The position numbers were made by a program, and so were the translations under genes. From positions 53,924,672 through 53,988,671 of the forward strand of contig JAQMRL010000003.1 of assembly GCA_035578175.1 (NCBI GenBank): 64,000 nucleotides of DNA, written 5' to 3'. The number at the start of each line of letters is the position of its first letter. The first letter of the stretch is position 1. The DNA is from Catonia carolina. Lineage: Eukaryota > Arthropoda > Insecta > Hemiptera > Achilidae. Shown here piece by piece: positions 1-12,170 of the stretch. Below the pieces are notes generated by a model. It ran no database searches. It had not been told where the DNA came from and worked only from the letters and a program-made list of their open reading frames with translations.

Positions 1-184
1 TATGGTCTTAAAGGCAAGGGGCTTTCAATCTGCCATCTATTCAGTTAAATGAATCTAGTAATAACTGATTAGCCCAAAATCCTGAAACTTTATTATTGAA
101 AGTGTATTAAATTATTTGAAGAAACTACATTCTAATTTAAATCAAAAAAGTATTTTACTGTTTGTGATTATTGTGATCATCAAC

Positions 185-345
185 ATGCTACCATACTAAG
201 TAAAAGGTCGTGGGTATTCCCATCTACAGATTGGAAATTATTACAAGTTAAAATCCACTATTCCAGTTCCATAACCTACTTTAGTTACTAATGACCAAGC
301 TTTTGATATGGCAAAAAGTAAAAAAATATATTTTTTTAAACTGGA
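185..345 (+). repeat. tRNA-derived SINE remnant
   Basis: Decayed copy. It holds a B-box-like stretch (GTCGTGGGTATTCCCA) followed by a tail domain with the order 'TAGTTACTAATGACC' then 'TTGATATGG' and an A-rich end. The same tail order occurs at 9019-9201 and, inverted, at 430-609 and 7571-7775. The A box is not clear, so the 5' limit is approximate. Confidence 0.4.
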
Positions 346-429
346 AAATTTGTTTAATTATTACTTGACTGCTATCATTTTACAAACAGTCCAACTCTAT
401 GAACAACTTTTTATTAAAATTTTTGTATA

Positions 430-609
430 CTGTTTTTGTTTTGTTAGTTAATTTAAAGCCATATTAACAGCTAGGTCATTAGCGACTACTTCAGGTTCAG
501 TAATGATGGGTTTAAACATGTAATGGTTTGCTGAGCTTTAACAAGGAATTGAACTCATGACCTTCTGCTTTGCAGTGTAGCATTTTAACCACTGTACCAC
601 TGAGGCAAT
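430..609 (-). repeat. tRNA-derived SINE
   Basis: Read on the minus strand, the right end is a tRNA-like head with A box TGGTACAGTGG and B box GAGTTCAATTCC at tRNA spacing. It is followed by about 110 bp of unique body and the tail domain GTCGCTAATGACC. The tRNA-like segment is not a functional tRNA gene because the acceptor stem does not pair and a SINE body follows. Limits are approximate. Confidence 0.6.
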
Positions 610-612
610 CTA

Positions 613-3600
613 CTATCACTGTTTATTGCCTGGCTTATTTTTTAATCATTTGTGATATTCTATAAATTTGGATTAATAATGTTTGACTGCAACATCACTT
701 TGTTTCATTGTTTCTTCATTGTCTGGGGTTTTTTTATAAAATAAGTTATTTAATTTTAAGTTTGTGTAAGCATTATTTATTAATTATTTTAATTCTTTGA
801 CAATGAAGTTACCATATTTATTTTTATGTTACCATGTTAAGTGTGTACATTATTCTGGTAAAAATGTTAGTCAATTCTTTTTGTTAAGTTTAATATTGTG
901 TTATTAAATACAGCATAGCTATGCTTGACAATTGTTTGACAATTTTCATGTAATTTTTAATGCAGTCACTGTTATAAGTTTAATTAATTTCAATTTTATT
1001 GAAATTTAAATCAAATTTCAATAAAAATGTAAGTTTTTAACGTACCAGCAGTATGATTCGGTATTATAAACTAATCAGATATCAATACTCTGAATGACAA
1101 AAATTTTATTCAATTTTACAACATAATTTCTTGAACGAGACTTGTCAAAGATTCACTAGTGAATACCTATATGTAGCTTACTAGCTCAGCTTCTAGAAGG
1201 ATCCAAACAGAATGTTCCGGAACGTTCCAAACAGTTAACTTAATATAAAAAACAACATAAACATTAAAGTGTTTGAGTGCGGTTGTATTTAACAAATATG
1301 ACAGGTGTCATTCTATCTCTTCTAAATTTGTCTAAATTATGAAAATACTTTATAGATCTTTTTCTTATTTTTCATTATCTGCCTGTCATCCTCCAATGTT
1401 CAGTATAGATCTCCTTTGTTTAGGAAATATCAATTCCCTTAAGTATCTCCTGTACTCCGCCTTTCCAGCCCAGTTAAATCATGCAGCCAGTTTTAAATCA
1501 TCTCTCCATTTTATTTGTGGATGTCCTCAATCTCTCCTTCCCAGCCAAGGACTGCATTGCTCAAAAATGTAAGATACTAGTATAAAATTACTGTAAAATA
1601 TTTGTATCCATTTACTATTGGTTTCAATGGATTACCAAATAGTTGAGAATATTAAAAAACTGAGAAAATAAAGTTAGGGGTTTTTCATAAATTATGAAAA
1701 ACTATAGCTGGTAAAGTTATTCTGTATAGATGGGAGCTCACTGATTGCTAGCGTAAGGAATTCAGTTGGAGAGAATTGTTTGTACGATTCCCCTCCTCCT
1801 ATAACCTAGTAGTAGTAATAATACCATTAGTACGCGCTGTTCTAAAAATATTAGTCACAGACCATTTCGAATAACTACTGTAGTACCAAAATATTTTATT
1901 AGATTTTAAACTAATAACATTCTAAAATATTTTATTAATGTATTAAAAGTTGATTATAATCTCCTAATAAAGTAAAAAATATGTTAGTTTTTAATATTTT
2001 ACTACTGAGTGTTATATTTTATATCAGTTTGTTTATAAATTGGCCGCGTGTAACAAAATTAGATTACATACAATAACTAGATTAATAACTTCACGAGCCA
2101 CGAGCGTAATTAACACCAATACAGTGAACGGTCTCACAGTAACAACTGACAAATATGCAGAGTAAATATTTTCAGAATGTACAGTACACATGTCACCGTA
2201 TGAATTTAAAACAACCGTTGCTATGGCAACATCAAGTCTCACTGTCGCCAGTCCCCCTTGCCCTTCATCCTGCACTAGCAAACAAGTCAGCTTCCAACTA
2301 TATATAGTCAGTCCAAAAATAAGTTATATGAGACAAGGAGAATGTTACACAACTATATAAATTTGTGCTTTATTTTATGAAAAATTAATGTAGTGGAAAC
2401 TCCATGTTTCAAAATTTAAAAGTTTGTTTTAAGAAATCCCGACCTGATATTTTAAAATATTTGTTAGTGTTATATGTTGAATCAAGTTTAGTGATTTTTA
2501 CTAATAATGCTGTACGAAGAACTAAACCTTAAATGCGATTTTGTACCTGTTCACACGTGATCTTTAGTAAGAATAATACCTAATCCTGGGTTCTTTTAGG
2601 ATCTGATATAATAAATAATTAACAGATTTTGTTAAACTTATAACAATTATTTATTTACAAAATAATAAATTTCAAAGAATTATTATTATGCTTAAATCAT
2701 AACAAATTATGATCGAATCACTTAAAACAAATTAACTACAAAACTTAAAGCTTAAACTAATTAAAGCAAAACTTGTGATTTTACTATTAATAATACCCTC
2801 TTACCTATGACCAATTACATTATGAAGACCTTTTTCTAAATATGTAAGTTCAATTGGATTACATAATTTTTATTTGAAGTAATTGCAGCTAAATCAAATC
2901 TTGAATATAAATGCTCACAGATAAATCATTTTATCTTTGTTGTGTAAAAAAAATATGGATCTATTTAGAAGTCTAAATTGTTTTACAGTTACTCCTTGAA
3001 AATTATAACATTCATCCGTCTCTTCTTTGTACTTGTAGGAACTCTTCTACCATAAGTCTATATTCCAGAAATTAATCGTGGTTGATGATTCTTAAATATT
3101 CTCCCAAATTTACTCAGCCATTTTTATCTGCATGCGTCTGTTCAATTCTGATGGGTGATTTGGTTCTAATTCCAGATCTTTTCAAATATACTAAATGGTA
3201 TTGTATACAATATCAAAATCGTATCTTCGTCTTCTTGTGTTAATAACTCTACCTCATAATCATTGTTTCAGACCAAATATCTTTACTTTGTACAAACATG
3301 AATGAAGTTTCTATTTTGAAAATAATTTAATAGTTCCTTTTTTAAATTTAACATTAATTATATTTTTTAATACATAAAATCTAATTTTTTAACGATTTGT
3401 AAATCGTGAAAGAAATTAAATTATTTTATTATATTTTCTCTTCAATTGTTATGTTAGTATATTAGTTTTCTCCTATATTCAAAACACAGTTTTTAAAGTG
3501 ACTACTATAAGTTCTACTTATGAGAATCATGTTCGGTAGAAATTATTGATGTCTAATGGACATTCATAAGCCTTGAGATGCACAAAAAAATCTAAATTAT

Positions 3601-4625
3601 CCCCACTACAGTACATTATGAATGTTTTTCATACCATTTCATTGTAGTGTAGAATCTAGCCTCAAACAGAGGTTCGGGTTTACTGCATATCTTTCAGCGA
3701 AGGTCCAAAAACTGGTGAACGGGTTACAACATCTACTGTCATTTACATGTTCTTTAACAGTAGTGTGCTGTACGGCTTTTTTTACTGTAATTTAATACAT
3801 GAGTGCTAAGGGGTTTTTTAATTTTTACTTTGACAGGCCATTTGTGTTTATTAACTATCTTATCATTTTTACCCATACAAAAATTGTATTAGGTAATTTT
3901 TTTTGTGTAATAAAATCAATTTTTTTTTTTTTGATTGGGCAGATATGTGACTGGCATGGTCTGTCGCTATAACAGTACAGCCCTAAACTTTAGTTATACT
4001 TTTCCAGTTTGTTTATTGTCACTATATCATTGATTGGTTAGTTGTTGCATCCTGCGGTATTTAAGGTCAACCAATATCCCCTTGAATGGGTTATCTTCAA
4101 AAATAAAAGATTGCTCAAGACAGGGGGCAATTCTCCCTTACCAGAAAGACACTGTTTAATAAAGTAATTTCTACTACAATTATTTTGCTAAATTTTAATT
4201 ATTTTTAACGATTCATTATTTTTAATCATTGCCCCCATTGGTGTAGTGCAAAAATAAATATTGCAGTTAACTTTTGCTGGTTACTCATGACTGGCGTGAC
4301 AGTTAATATATTAATTAAATAGAAAAATGGAAATATTAACTCGTTTCTAGATGTGTTTTCACTCCGTATGGACATTTCTTTGAGTTTTAATTTATGATTG
4401 AAGAATATAGTATAGTGTTATTTGGGAAATATAATTAATAAAATTATCTGCAGCGTAAATTTCAAATTGAATTCAAGGCGGGAAGTTCTATTTGTTTCTA
4501 AAATTTTATATATCCCAAAAAAATGAAGTATGTCTTTTATAAAAGTCACTTACACTGCATGTTGTTATTTTTACTTAGATATATTTTACAATAAAATAAT
4601 TTATAATCACAATTTATATTGTAGG
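613..4625. other. AT-rich spacer without recognisable genes
   Basis: Long A/T runs and short chance frames (77-82 codons) lacking family motifs or codon structure. Two slightly GC-richer unique patches, at about 1735-1800 and 2220-2290, and one at about 4030-4145, match nothing I recognise. Confidence 0.6.
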
Positions 4626-4985
4626 TGCCCTATAATGGGTACAGACCCAGACCACACAGAGGATACCCCTTAAAATGGCGATCATGCTGCCCTACACTTG
4701 GCTTTTCAGTATGAATGGATGCACCTATCCATAATGTACTTGTGTGGTAAAGGATCGTGCAGTACTCTGTTAGTGTGTACTATTGTACCCTCATCGATTG
4801 TAATTTATTCAGCATGATGAGGGAAGATGCCCTGCTGGTTTCACAGCGCACCCACTTATTTTGTTTGGCCTCTTAATGATAGTGGTTAAACTGGATAGTA
4901 TATTGTCTGTTGATCTTACAATGGGTTTGGGTCATTATACCAGTAAGCCAGCAGATTCTGGTGGAGGAACCCATTTTAAAATATA
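4626..4985. other. GC-richer unidentified block
   Basis: About 360 bp of more balanced composition than its surroundings, ending just before the mariner-type element. All frames are interrupted. It may be an old repeat or exon-like sequence; I cannot assign it. Confidence 0.3.
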
Positions 4986-4996
4986 GACACCATATA

Positions 4997-5847
4997 CCGG
5001 GTGGCCCATGTGTCAGTTTCCCCACATACAGAAGAAGTAAAAATGAAGGTGTTACAAGTTAATGGAATAAGAAAACTAAAGGGTAAAAACAGATTTATTA
5101 TTTGAACTGTACTTACATTATGCTTTTTAGTTCAGCTAGGTTTTGTGGTTTTGAAGAAAACACCAATCCTTTATAATACCCTACAGTGAAAATCACATGG
5201 GGTTAAGTCTGGCAAGCATGCAGGGCTATCGATTGTACCACAGGACCAATCCATTTATTAAATTTGGAATTCAAAAACTCTTGAACTTTGATACCGAAAA
5301 TGCTTGGGCCCCATCTTGTTCCCAGATGTGCGATTGAAAATTGTAAACAGGATTGTTTTCATGTTCCGGAAAGACTAGTTCCTGCAGCACCTGTTAGTAA
5401 CTTTCCGAGTTAACATTTCCCTAAAAGAAAATAAGGATCTATCAAAGCAGTAATTGAAATTTCTCCCCATACTATAACACCAGATACATTAAGCTCTTCT
5501 TGGATTACCTTATGAGGATTTGCACCCGACGAGTATATGCAGTTACGCTGATTAACATGTTCATTTAGTTTGAAACATGCCTCAACACACCACAAAATTG
5601 ATCGCAAGAAATTTGGATTGGCTTCTGTATGGATAGCAACTGCCTTACAGAATTCCAATTGCCTATCGGGATCACCCTTGTGAAGAACTTGGAGTAAAGA
5701 TGGACGATATAGCTTAAGAGACTCACCTCACTATAAAGGACAACAATTATTAATGTTATACGTGGTTGCTGCTAACACAACAATGTTACAAACTTATTGA
5801 TACAAAATATCCTATTTCATGGGGAAACTGACATATGGACCACCCGG
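4997..5847 (-). mobile_element. defective Tc1/mariner-superfamily transposon with terminal inverted repeats
   Basis: The ends are a 26-28 bp inverted pair: left CCGGGTGGCCCATGTGTCAG and right the reverse complement of CCGGGTGGTCCATATGTCAG. Each is flanked by the dinucleotide TA (4995-4996 and 5848-5849), the usual mariner target duplication. At 851 bp it is shorter than the roughly 1.3 kb of an autonomous copy, so it is an internally decayed or deleted derivative. It carries a transposase fragment on the minus strand. Confidence 0.85.
5410..5658 (-). pseudogene. transposase fragment of the 4997-5847 element
   Basis: An 82-codon open frame whose protein resembles the catalytic core of insect Tc1/mariner transposases: EFCKA..., NPNFLRSILW, FKLNEHVNQRNC, NPHKVIQEELN and VIVWGEISI in family order. 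In the ILW-x-x-E-A segment, the Asp expected after the Trp (catalytic in the DDE/D fold) is Val (LWCVEACFKL), so the product should be inactive. The N-terminal DNA-binding region and the C-terminal catalytic part are missing or frame-shifted. It was part of a cut-and-paste transposase acting on the flanking inverted repeats. Confidence 0.75.
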
Positions 5848-5849
5848 TA

Positions 5850-7562
5850 GTGAATCATAAGATTTTGAATTGACAAGATTATATTCGTTGTCTACCATGA
5901 TCATTCGGTCTACCATGACCAGTCCTCTATTGTGTCGAAATTTTTGACTACAATTATTTGGAAAATGGTAAAAAGTACATTTATTTAACATGAAACTTCA
6001 GGTATATAGTTAATAAAAATAATTCTCCATTTTGCAAGTTATGAAATTTTCGGAACTATAATTCAATAGTAGAAAAATACAATTTGAATAACAGGATTTT
6101 GTCCAGTTTTATAAAAATGAATTGTGGTCTTTTATCAATTATTTCATCAAAATGACAGATTTAATTATCTAGTGATTAAAATAAGTAGAACTTATTGTAT
6201 TTTACTTAAAATTATTTTTTTATTATTAAAAATGTTGTTATTAAATATTAGTATAATAAGTATTGTTGTAGATTACGTGTTATTTGTAATTACTTATATT
6301 TTAAATGTAAGTGATTGCAATTAAATATAGAAATAATAATGTTGAAAGTAGTTGTATAAATGATACATACATATATCATTACTAAAATGATAATGTGATG
6401 TAATTCAGTATCTGAAGATTATGTGGAATAGTCGTGTAGAAGTAATAATATAATTTTTATTGTTATTTATTTATTTATTTATGGTTGTATTTATTATTAG
6501 TAGTTTTTTTGAATTTAAATTATTTGTTAGTGTATAGTATTTGAATAAAATATAAATATAATGGTGTTAGGTTAAGCTAAAATGTAGTATATTGTTAAAA
6601 AAAATTAGAAAATTATTATTAAAAACTGTTAATAATGCGGTTGAAAAAATATTTATATATATTATATTATCAATTCATTTTTTATTAATTGTAAAGGGTG
6701 CACATATTTTAAATATTTTGATAATTTTTTATTCTTGTAATATATTTTTTTATTTTGTTTACCATAGATAAAAATTTAAGTTTTTTTAAAATTTAAATTA
6801 AACATGATTCTGTGGTTATCTATTGTTCTGCATAAAAATTATTTGTTTATATCTGTTTTGTATTGGAGACATGTTGATTGTGGTGAAAATGTATTACGTT
6901 ACTATTAAAGAGTTGATTATGATTCTTAAGAAAACAAATGAGGTCTTAATGCGACTTAATTAATGTGGTTAATATTGTAACTACTAATATATTATAGAAG
7001 ATTACCAATTGAGTATTTGAAATTATTTAATAAAAATTTTCCAAAACTGTGTACGCACTTCTAATATAAACAGGCTATTTCCAGATATGTTGATGCCCTG
7101 TATAAAGATTGGAAAATGCCTCTCCTTCCCCCATACTATCATAATTCTTACTCCGTATCCCTTCCACCAGAACATTTATTGTATCAGTTTTTCTCATTTA
7201 CTTTAGTGTTTTTCCACTTTAGTTTTTGTCTAATGGTAAAAACACTCCTGATCATGTTGTCAATCATATTATAAACATTGTATCAAGTTTTGAGGAAATT
7301 TTACGTAAACAGACATGAACATACTACAAAAATTTATGTTACTGAAGTTGGTTACAGTAATAGATTTAGAATTTAACAGACATGATATTTTCTTGCGGCA
7401 ATATCTCATGTAATTCTACAGTTTTAACATCAGAATGTTTTATAATGTTGCTGGGCAATGGATGGTCTAGATTTTGAGTATATGGATAAATGAGGAGTTT
7501 CAATATAGTACAAAGTGTTTAAAATTTAAAAAAAAAATTTTTCAGAACAATGTTTATTAAAA
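5850..7562. other. extremely AT-rich spacer
   Basis: Mostly A/T, with homopolymer and TTTA/TAAT runs. The short frame at 6124-6324 is a low-complexity chance frame. No gene, splice pattern or repeat family is recognised. Confidence 0.6.
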
Positions 7563-7570
7563 CATATTTT

Positions 7571-7775
7571 TTTTTTTTTTTTTAATTAATTTATTTAACG
7601 TCGCATCAACTACAAGGGTCATTAGCGACGACGTTGGGGTGGAACTATTGTACAATGAAGGATGAAATGATTTTTTTTTGTAACGTATGAAAATATGCCG
7701 TGCCTGAGTGGGATTCGAACCCAGGACCGCATGATGAAAGGCGAGCACGTTACCAACTGCGCCAATGCGGCCGGC
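7571..7775 (-). repeat. tRNA-derived SINE with poly(A) tail and target duplication
   Basis: On the minus strand it starts GCCGGCCGCATTGGCGCAGT, with A box TGGCGCAGTTGG and B box GGTTCGAATCC at tRNA spacing. The body ends in the tail domain GTCGCTAATGACC / GTTGATGCGACGTTAAAT and an A run of about 17. The direct repeat CATATTTT at 7563-7570 and 7775-7782 is a good target-site duplication. The young-looking head and intact tail mark it as the best copy of the tRNA-SINE group in the window. Confidence 0.85.
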
Positions 7776-7782
7776 ATATTTT

Positions 7783-9011
7783 CTTTATATAGCACTGTTT
7801 TGTGTGTTACTTGCTTTAATAATATGTGAGTTATTTTTGTTTTATTTATTGCAAATAAAATACTAAAAAACCATCAGAACGATAAAAAAAATCAGTAACA
7901 ACACTAAGGAGAAGCACTTTTGTGGCGCATCGTCAGCTCATTGTAATATTTAAATTTACTCATATTTCTTCAGAGATATTAATCTCTTCGGTATGTCATG
8001 ATTTTTACAGGAATAAATTTTATCTGTTAATGTTATAATTTAAATTTATCAAGTCAGTTCTGCTAACGTAACGTTAGGTTGATATTTTCTAATTCTGTTT
8101 GCATATTTAATAATATAAACTTATTTTTAAATTTATGTTTATAAAACTTTTCCAATATATCATGGTATTGTTATTGGGTGTTTTGGATTAATTAGGTGTT
8201 CAGTAACTTTTATAAAATTATATTTCTGTTTCTATTATTGTAGTGCTCACAAAATTTCTTCCTGAACAATATGGTGGTTGTAGTAATGTATTTTTTTTTC
8301 TATAGTTACAATTAATTTTATAAATATTGGGTTGGTCGTATTTTATTGTATTGTATTTTTCTCTGCAAATGATAATTTCTTGTGGTTTGTATGAAATATA
8401 TTTGTTTTTATTATATACATTAATTTAATTCTTTATATCATTTTTATTCTGATAACACAATTTTTTAAATTTCAGTGTACATTCATGTAAAAATACCCTT
8501 CTTTAACAGTATTGGCTGGTACATGATATATTTTAGCACCAATATTATAATCTACTAAGTACAAAAATAAAAAATAAAAATTATACATTTATACACTAAT
8601 TCTATTTTTTTCTTCAATAGATCTATCCCAATAAAATCCGGAAAAATACTGATTAAAGTGAACTCTGAATTTCTTTAACTTATTCAATATGGCTGTCTAA
8701 AGTGAGGGATGAACATTTAAAAAAAACATATTATCTAAATGTATTATTCTTAATTCTATTAGAAATTTTTTCCATAACATAAAAGTCTTTGTTTATAAGA
8801 TGATTGTGGAATAAAGATGACCATTATGTTTTATTGTATTATTATTGGACTATATTATATATATCTAAGATTAATCTTTAAGAGCAGTAATTAATTTTTA
8901 TATAATATTTTTAATTGAATCATACGTATTGTAAAAATATATTAATTAGTGCAGTGTATAATTTAAGTTGAATTGGTAATAAATATTCAGATTTAAAACT
9001 TATGATTTAAT
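7783..9011. other. AT-rich spacer
   Basis: No gene or repeat recognised. Frames are short and composed of low-complexity codons. Confidence 0.6.
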
Positions 9012-9018
9012 TTTCATT

Positions 9019-9201
9019 GTTTGGCCACCTCTGTGGTTTAGCGGTTAGCATGCTAGCCTACGACCCGGAGGTCCTGGATTGAATTCCCAGTTGGGGGCTG
9101 GAAATTTTCACTAGTCAAAACCCACTGTTTTAGATACAAAACCCACTGTAGTTGGTAATAACCAAGCAGTTGATGCAACTGTAAATAAACTAAGAAAAAA
9201 A
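9019..9201 (+). repeat. tRNA-derived SINE with target duplication
   Basis: The head contains A box TGGTTTAGCGG and a B-box-like GGATTGAATTCCC. The body contains a duplicated 'aaaacccact' motif and ends with the tail domain GTTGGTAATAACC / CAGTTGATGC and an A run. TTTCATT at 9012-9018 and 9202-9208 is the target duplication. Confidence 0.75.
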
Positions 9202-9339
9202 TTTCATTTTATCAACTTTATAATGAACACTGAGAGTAACAAATGTTAACGTATCAAATTTTTACTTTCTCTTGCTCTATACAAAATATAAGGATGGGAA
9301 GTATTGTTTTCATGTCGATTTTTTGAAAAATAGTTTTCA

Positions 9340-9985
9340 CCCGAAATACATGTTTTCACGTCTGTAAAGTTGGCCTCTGCCATACGAAAATTTAAAAAAC
9401 TTAGTTTGTGGAATCTAAGTTAAATAATCTGCAAAAGTTTTTGTTTCTTGCGCTCAAATACACGAGAAAATTGAGGAAAACAAAACTGGGTGGGAATAAC
9501 TTCACGCTAGCCACCTCTCTACATTTTTAACTTTTTTGGCCTATATCAGTAGCCCTTCATTTGTTCCGCAAAACTTTATTTGTCTCGCTCAATGCGCAAG
9601 AAAATCAAGGAAAACTTTTGAGTGGTGGGCATAAACCAGCGTATTCAATATTTTAAACTTTAATTTAAATCTATAACTCCTTTTTTGTTTCATGTTTTTT
9701 TATTTGTTCCACTCAATTACGCGAGAAAATCAAGGATTAGTTTTGATTGGTGGGGACAAGCCAGCTAAACAAAGGACTATCGAATTATCCTAAAAGAAGT
9801 TTTAAATGTTGAGTAGTGAGGGCTAGCGTGAAGTTAACCCCACCCAGTTTTCCCTCAATTTTCTCTCATATGTGAGTGGAACAATCCAAAACAAACACAG
9901 AACAACTGATTCAAGTAGTTAGTTTTTTTAAATGTTCGTATGGGGGTGGCGAACTTTGCAAACATCATGTTTCAGCCCCTGAACC
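9340..9985. repeat. foldback (long inverted repeat) element with internal repeats
   Basis: Arms at about 9340-9515 and 9815-9985 are inverted copies. For example, GGGTGGGAATAACTTCACGC on the left matches the complement of the right arm's GCGTGAAGTTAACCCCACCC. The loop holds two more copies of the arm motif ('gcgagaaaatcaagga...ggtgggcataa') in direct orientation, spaced about 125 bp apart. No coding frame is present. It is probably a nonautonomous foldback DNA transposon; the outer ends were not resolved. Confidence 0.7.
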
Positions 9986-10014
9986 CAAGAAAACATAGTT
10001 TTACCGAATAGTCT

Positions 10015-10140
10015 GTCTGTGTGTGAACAAATATCCCAAGAACGGATTATTGTACAAAGTTGAAACTTTTACTTAAGTTAGGTACCATAAGGTGACCCGA
10101 CACGAATATTTTCATTAAAATCGTTCAACCAGTTGTACAC
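10015..10140 (+). repeat. dispersed repeat shared with 56990-57180
   Basis: Starts in a short TCTG/TG tract, then 'gaacaaatatcccaagaacg' and, further on, ACTTAAGTTAGGTAC and GACACGAATATTTTCAT. The same ordered motifs follow the (GT)n tract near 57000. Family unknown. Confidence 0.6.
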
Positions 10141-10339
10141 ATGCTTAGAATGTTACATTAAACTGTTATTTGAAAAAGGACAATTAAAATTGCTGAACAA
10201 TAATAATTACTCATCTGAATGAGAATGCATAACTGTCATTTACTCTTCTGACATTCAAATTATTAATTAAAAAAAAAACATAGCTTTTGAGTAGTCTATT
10301 ACTGATTTGCATACTTCCATCCTCATTAAGGAGAAGAAA

Positions 10340-10432
10340 TTCAAGGCTAGAAGAAAAAGAAAAGTTTGTTGACAACCATTCAACAGAAGAAAACTAATTG
10401 GGTAGGGCTTATTGTGAGAGGAGGAGGGTTTA
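10340..10432 (+). pseudogene. LINE C-terminal remnant, left part (interrupted by mariner)
   Basis: Translates to a basic segment ending KKTNWVGLIVRGGG, the 'NW-x-G-H-I-x-R' region found downstream of the reverse transcriptase domain in insect non-LTR elements. It breaks at the TA where the mariner entered and resumes at 11581. Confidence 0.6.
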
Positions 10433-11578
10433 CAAGAGGTGATCAATATGTACCCGTATTCGCAAATAGGTGGTGTTGCTGAGTGAAGTTGACATTACTG
10501 CTGTCTTTCAAACAACACCATTCTAAATTTCAGACAAATTTATGTGTTTTATTTGGCAGCCAGTTGTGTCACATATGTTCCATGTTTCTCAACAAAATAG
10601 AACTGTAAGATATTGATTCAACAAATTTAAATATGGTTGTACATCTGTTTTTGATGAGGAGCGATCAGGCTGCCTCGCAGATGTGGTTACTGGAGAAATC
10701 GTTGAAAAGGTCCATGACATGATTATCATTGATTGCTGAACTAAAGTGTACAAAGTAGCAGAGGCTGTAGGCATGTCACATGGTACAGCAATCAGTATTT
10801 TACTTGATAAATTACATGTGAGAAAGCTGTCGGCCCAATTGATGCCACAATTGCTCAAGTGGATATGGTTGACAATGTTGAAGCAGTGTTTGGACCTCTA
10901 AGCGAAATTTGCAGGAGTTTCTATGTTAGGTTGTCACCATTGATGAAACCTGGATACATTAATATATGCCAAACACCAAGTGACAGTCCAAACAATATAC
11001 TTTGTCGGGTGAATCTGCTCTAAAGAAGGCAAAGATGGTCCCATTGGCCAGAAAGTTAATGCCATTTGAAGGGAATAATCCTCATGAACTTTTTGCAGAA
11101 AAGAAGAATGATCACGAGACAGTACTTTAGTGAACTATTGGACCAAATTTTGATTGGATTCGATGAGAAATTGAAGGAGACATGGTCCCATTCAGCTAAG
11201 AAAAAAGTGCTGTTTCACCATGATAACGTACTAGCATATTTATCTGGAATTGTTGTGGCCAAAATATATTAACTGTGCTATGATTGCTGCTGCACCCACC
11301 ATATTTGTCTGATCTGGCTTCCTGCAACGTCTTTCTGTTCCCAACATGAAAACTTGGCTTAGGAGAAAAATATCAGCTCAAACAAAGAGGTTATCGCCGA
11401 GACAGAATTGTATTTTACAAAGTTTGATAAATTGTATTTTTTGGAGAGGGTCAAAGAAATGGCAGAAATTTTGGCAAAAGTGTATAGAGATAAAAAATAA
11501 CATTGAAAAACCTTTTTTTTAAATTTGTGAAAACTTGCATCTTCATTTCTAACACGGGTACTTATTGATCAACCCTCA
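10433..11578 (+). mobile_element. mariner-like transposon, degenerate
   Basis: Inverted ends of equal length (left CAAGAGGTGATCAATATGTA; right end, read inward, TGAGGGTTGATCAATAAGTA), flanked by TA at 10431-10432 and 11579-11580. Length is 1146 bp, near full size for a mariner. Transposase pieces run on the + strand in order but across several frameshifts and stops. It is nested in a LINE relic. Confidence 0.88.
10500..11500 (+). pseudogene. mariner transposase pseudogene
   Basis: Fragments in family order: a helix-turn-helix-like N-terminal part, 'TIDETWIH' (first catalytic Asp, near 10930), 'KKVLFHHDNVLAY' (second Asp, near 11215) and 'HPPYLSDLASCN' (near 11290-11330). In the last motif the catalytic Asp of the mariner D-D-34-D triad is Asn. 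Together with at least three frameshifts and in-frame stops this makes the copy dead. It once encoded the nuclear enzyme that cut at the flanking inverted repeats. The longest remaining open piece is 11066-11272. Confidence 0.8.
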
Positions 11579-11580
11579 TA

Positions 11581-11725
11581 ATTGAAACTATGTATGAAGG
11601 ATCTGTCGAAAGTGAAAAGAAGAGACTATGTTGAAGAATGAAGATTGTAGATAACCTGAAAGAGAGGTTATGAGCTACCAAAAAATCAAGACACATGTTC
11701 CAAGGGACCTGTCTCAGAGCAGTTA
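11581..11725 (+). pseudogene. LINE C-terminal remnant, right part
   Basis: Continues the frame broken at 10432: 'YEGSVESEKKR..MKIVDNLKE' corresponds to the basic 'EGKVEGKR-x-R-x-R..-IDDLKE' tail of insect non-LTR ORF2 proteins. It ends in a short ATG-repeat tail (aagatgatgatg). Confidence 0.6.
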
Positions 11726-11769
11726 ACCTCCTGATTATTAAGATGATGATGTCTCACATTTGTAATAAT

Positions 11770-12170
11770 AATTGAATTCTATCAATCAAGGATTAGGTCC
11801 CAGGACCTGTTTTGGTATCTACCTTACCACTGTTCACCCTGGATCATGTCTTCCAATTGGTCTGTAACCTTTGATCAGTCTATGAATTCTATGTGGAGAT
11901 ATTCTCTGAAGATGATCAGTCCATTTCTGGTGGTGCTTATAACGATCTCCTTAAGTGAACCTTTACCTAATTTTCAATGTGTATCTTCATTTCTGAACTG
12001 ATTCAGTGTTTTCTACAGCCCTTAACACTTCTCGAAAAGCTCATCTCAGCAGACTAAAAAGAACTCTCATGCTAATTCCTCGACATCTAAGGCTTATTGC
12101 CACATATCAATTTTGGGACAGCCACTGTCTTATAAAATTTTATTAGTTTATTCTTTCCTTTTAGAGTGTC
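11770..12170 (-). pseudogene. LINE ORF2 C-terminal remnant
   Basis: The minus-strand translation contains HHQKWTDHLQRISPHRIHRL followed by a RPIGRHDPG segment, the conserved post-RT tail of the same LINE type as 41570-42215. It has several stops and frameshifts. Sequence to about 12440 may continue this element but is too eroded to assign. Confidence 0.6.

Noticed and set aside
6124..6324. Hydrophobic 66-codon ORF as a membrane protein
   Set aside because: Made of AT-rich Ile/Leu/Phe codons in very AT-rich DNA. No start context, no splice or promoter signals.
7700..7775. Functional tRNA gene on the minus strand
   Set aside because: A and B boxes are good, but the acceptor stem does not close and the unit continues into a SINE body with poly(A) and a target duplication.
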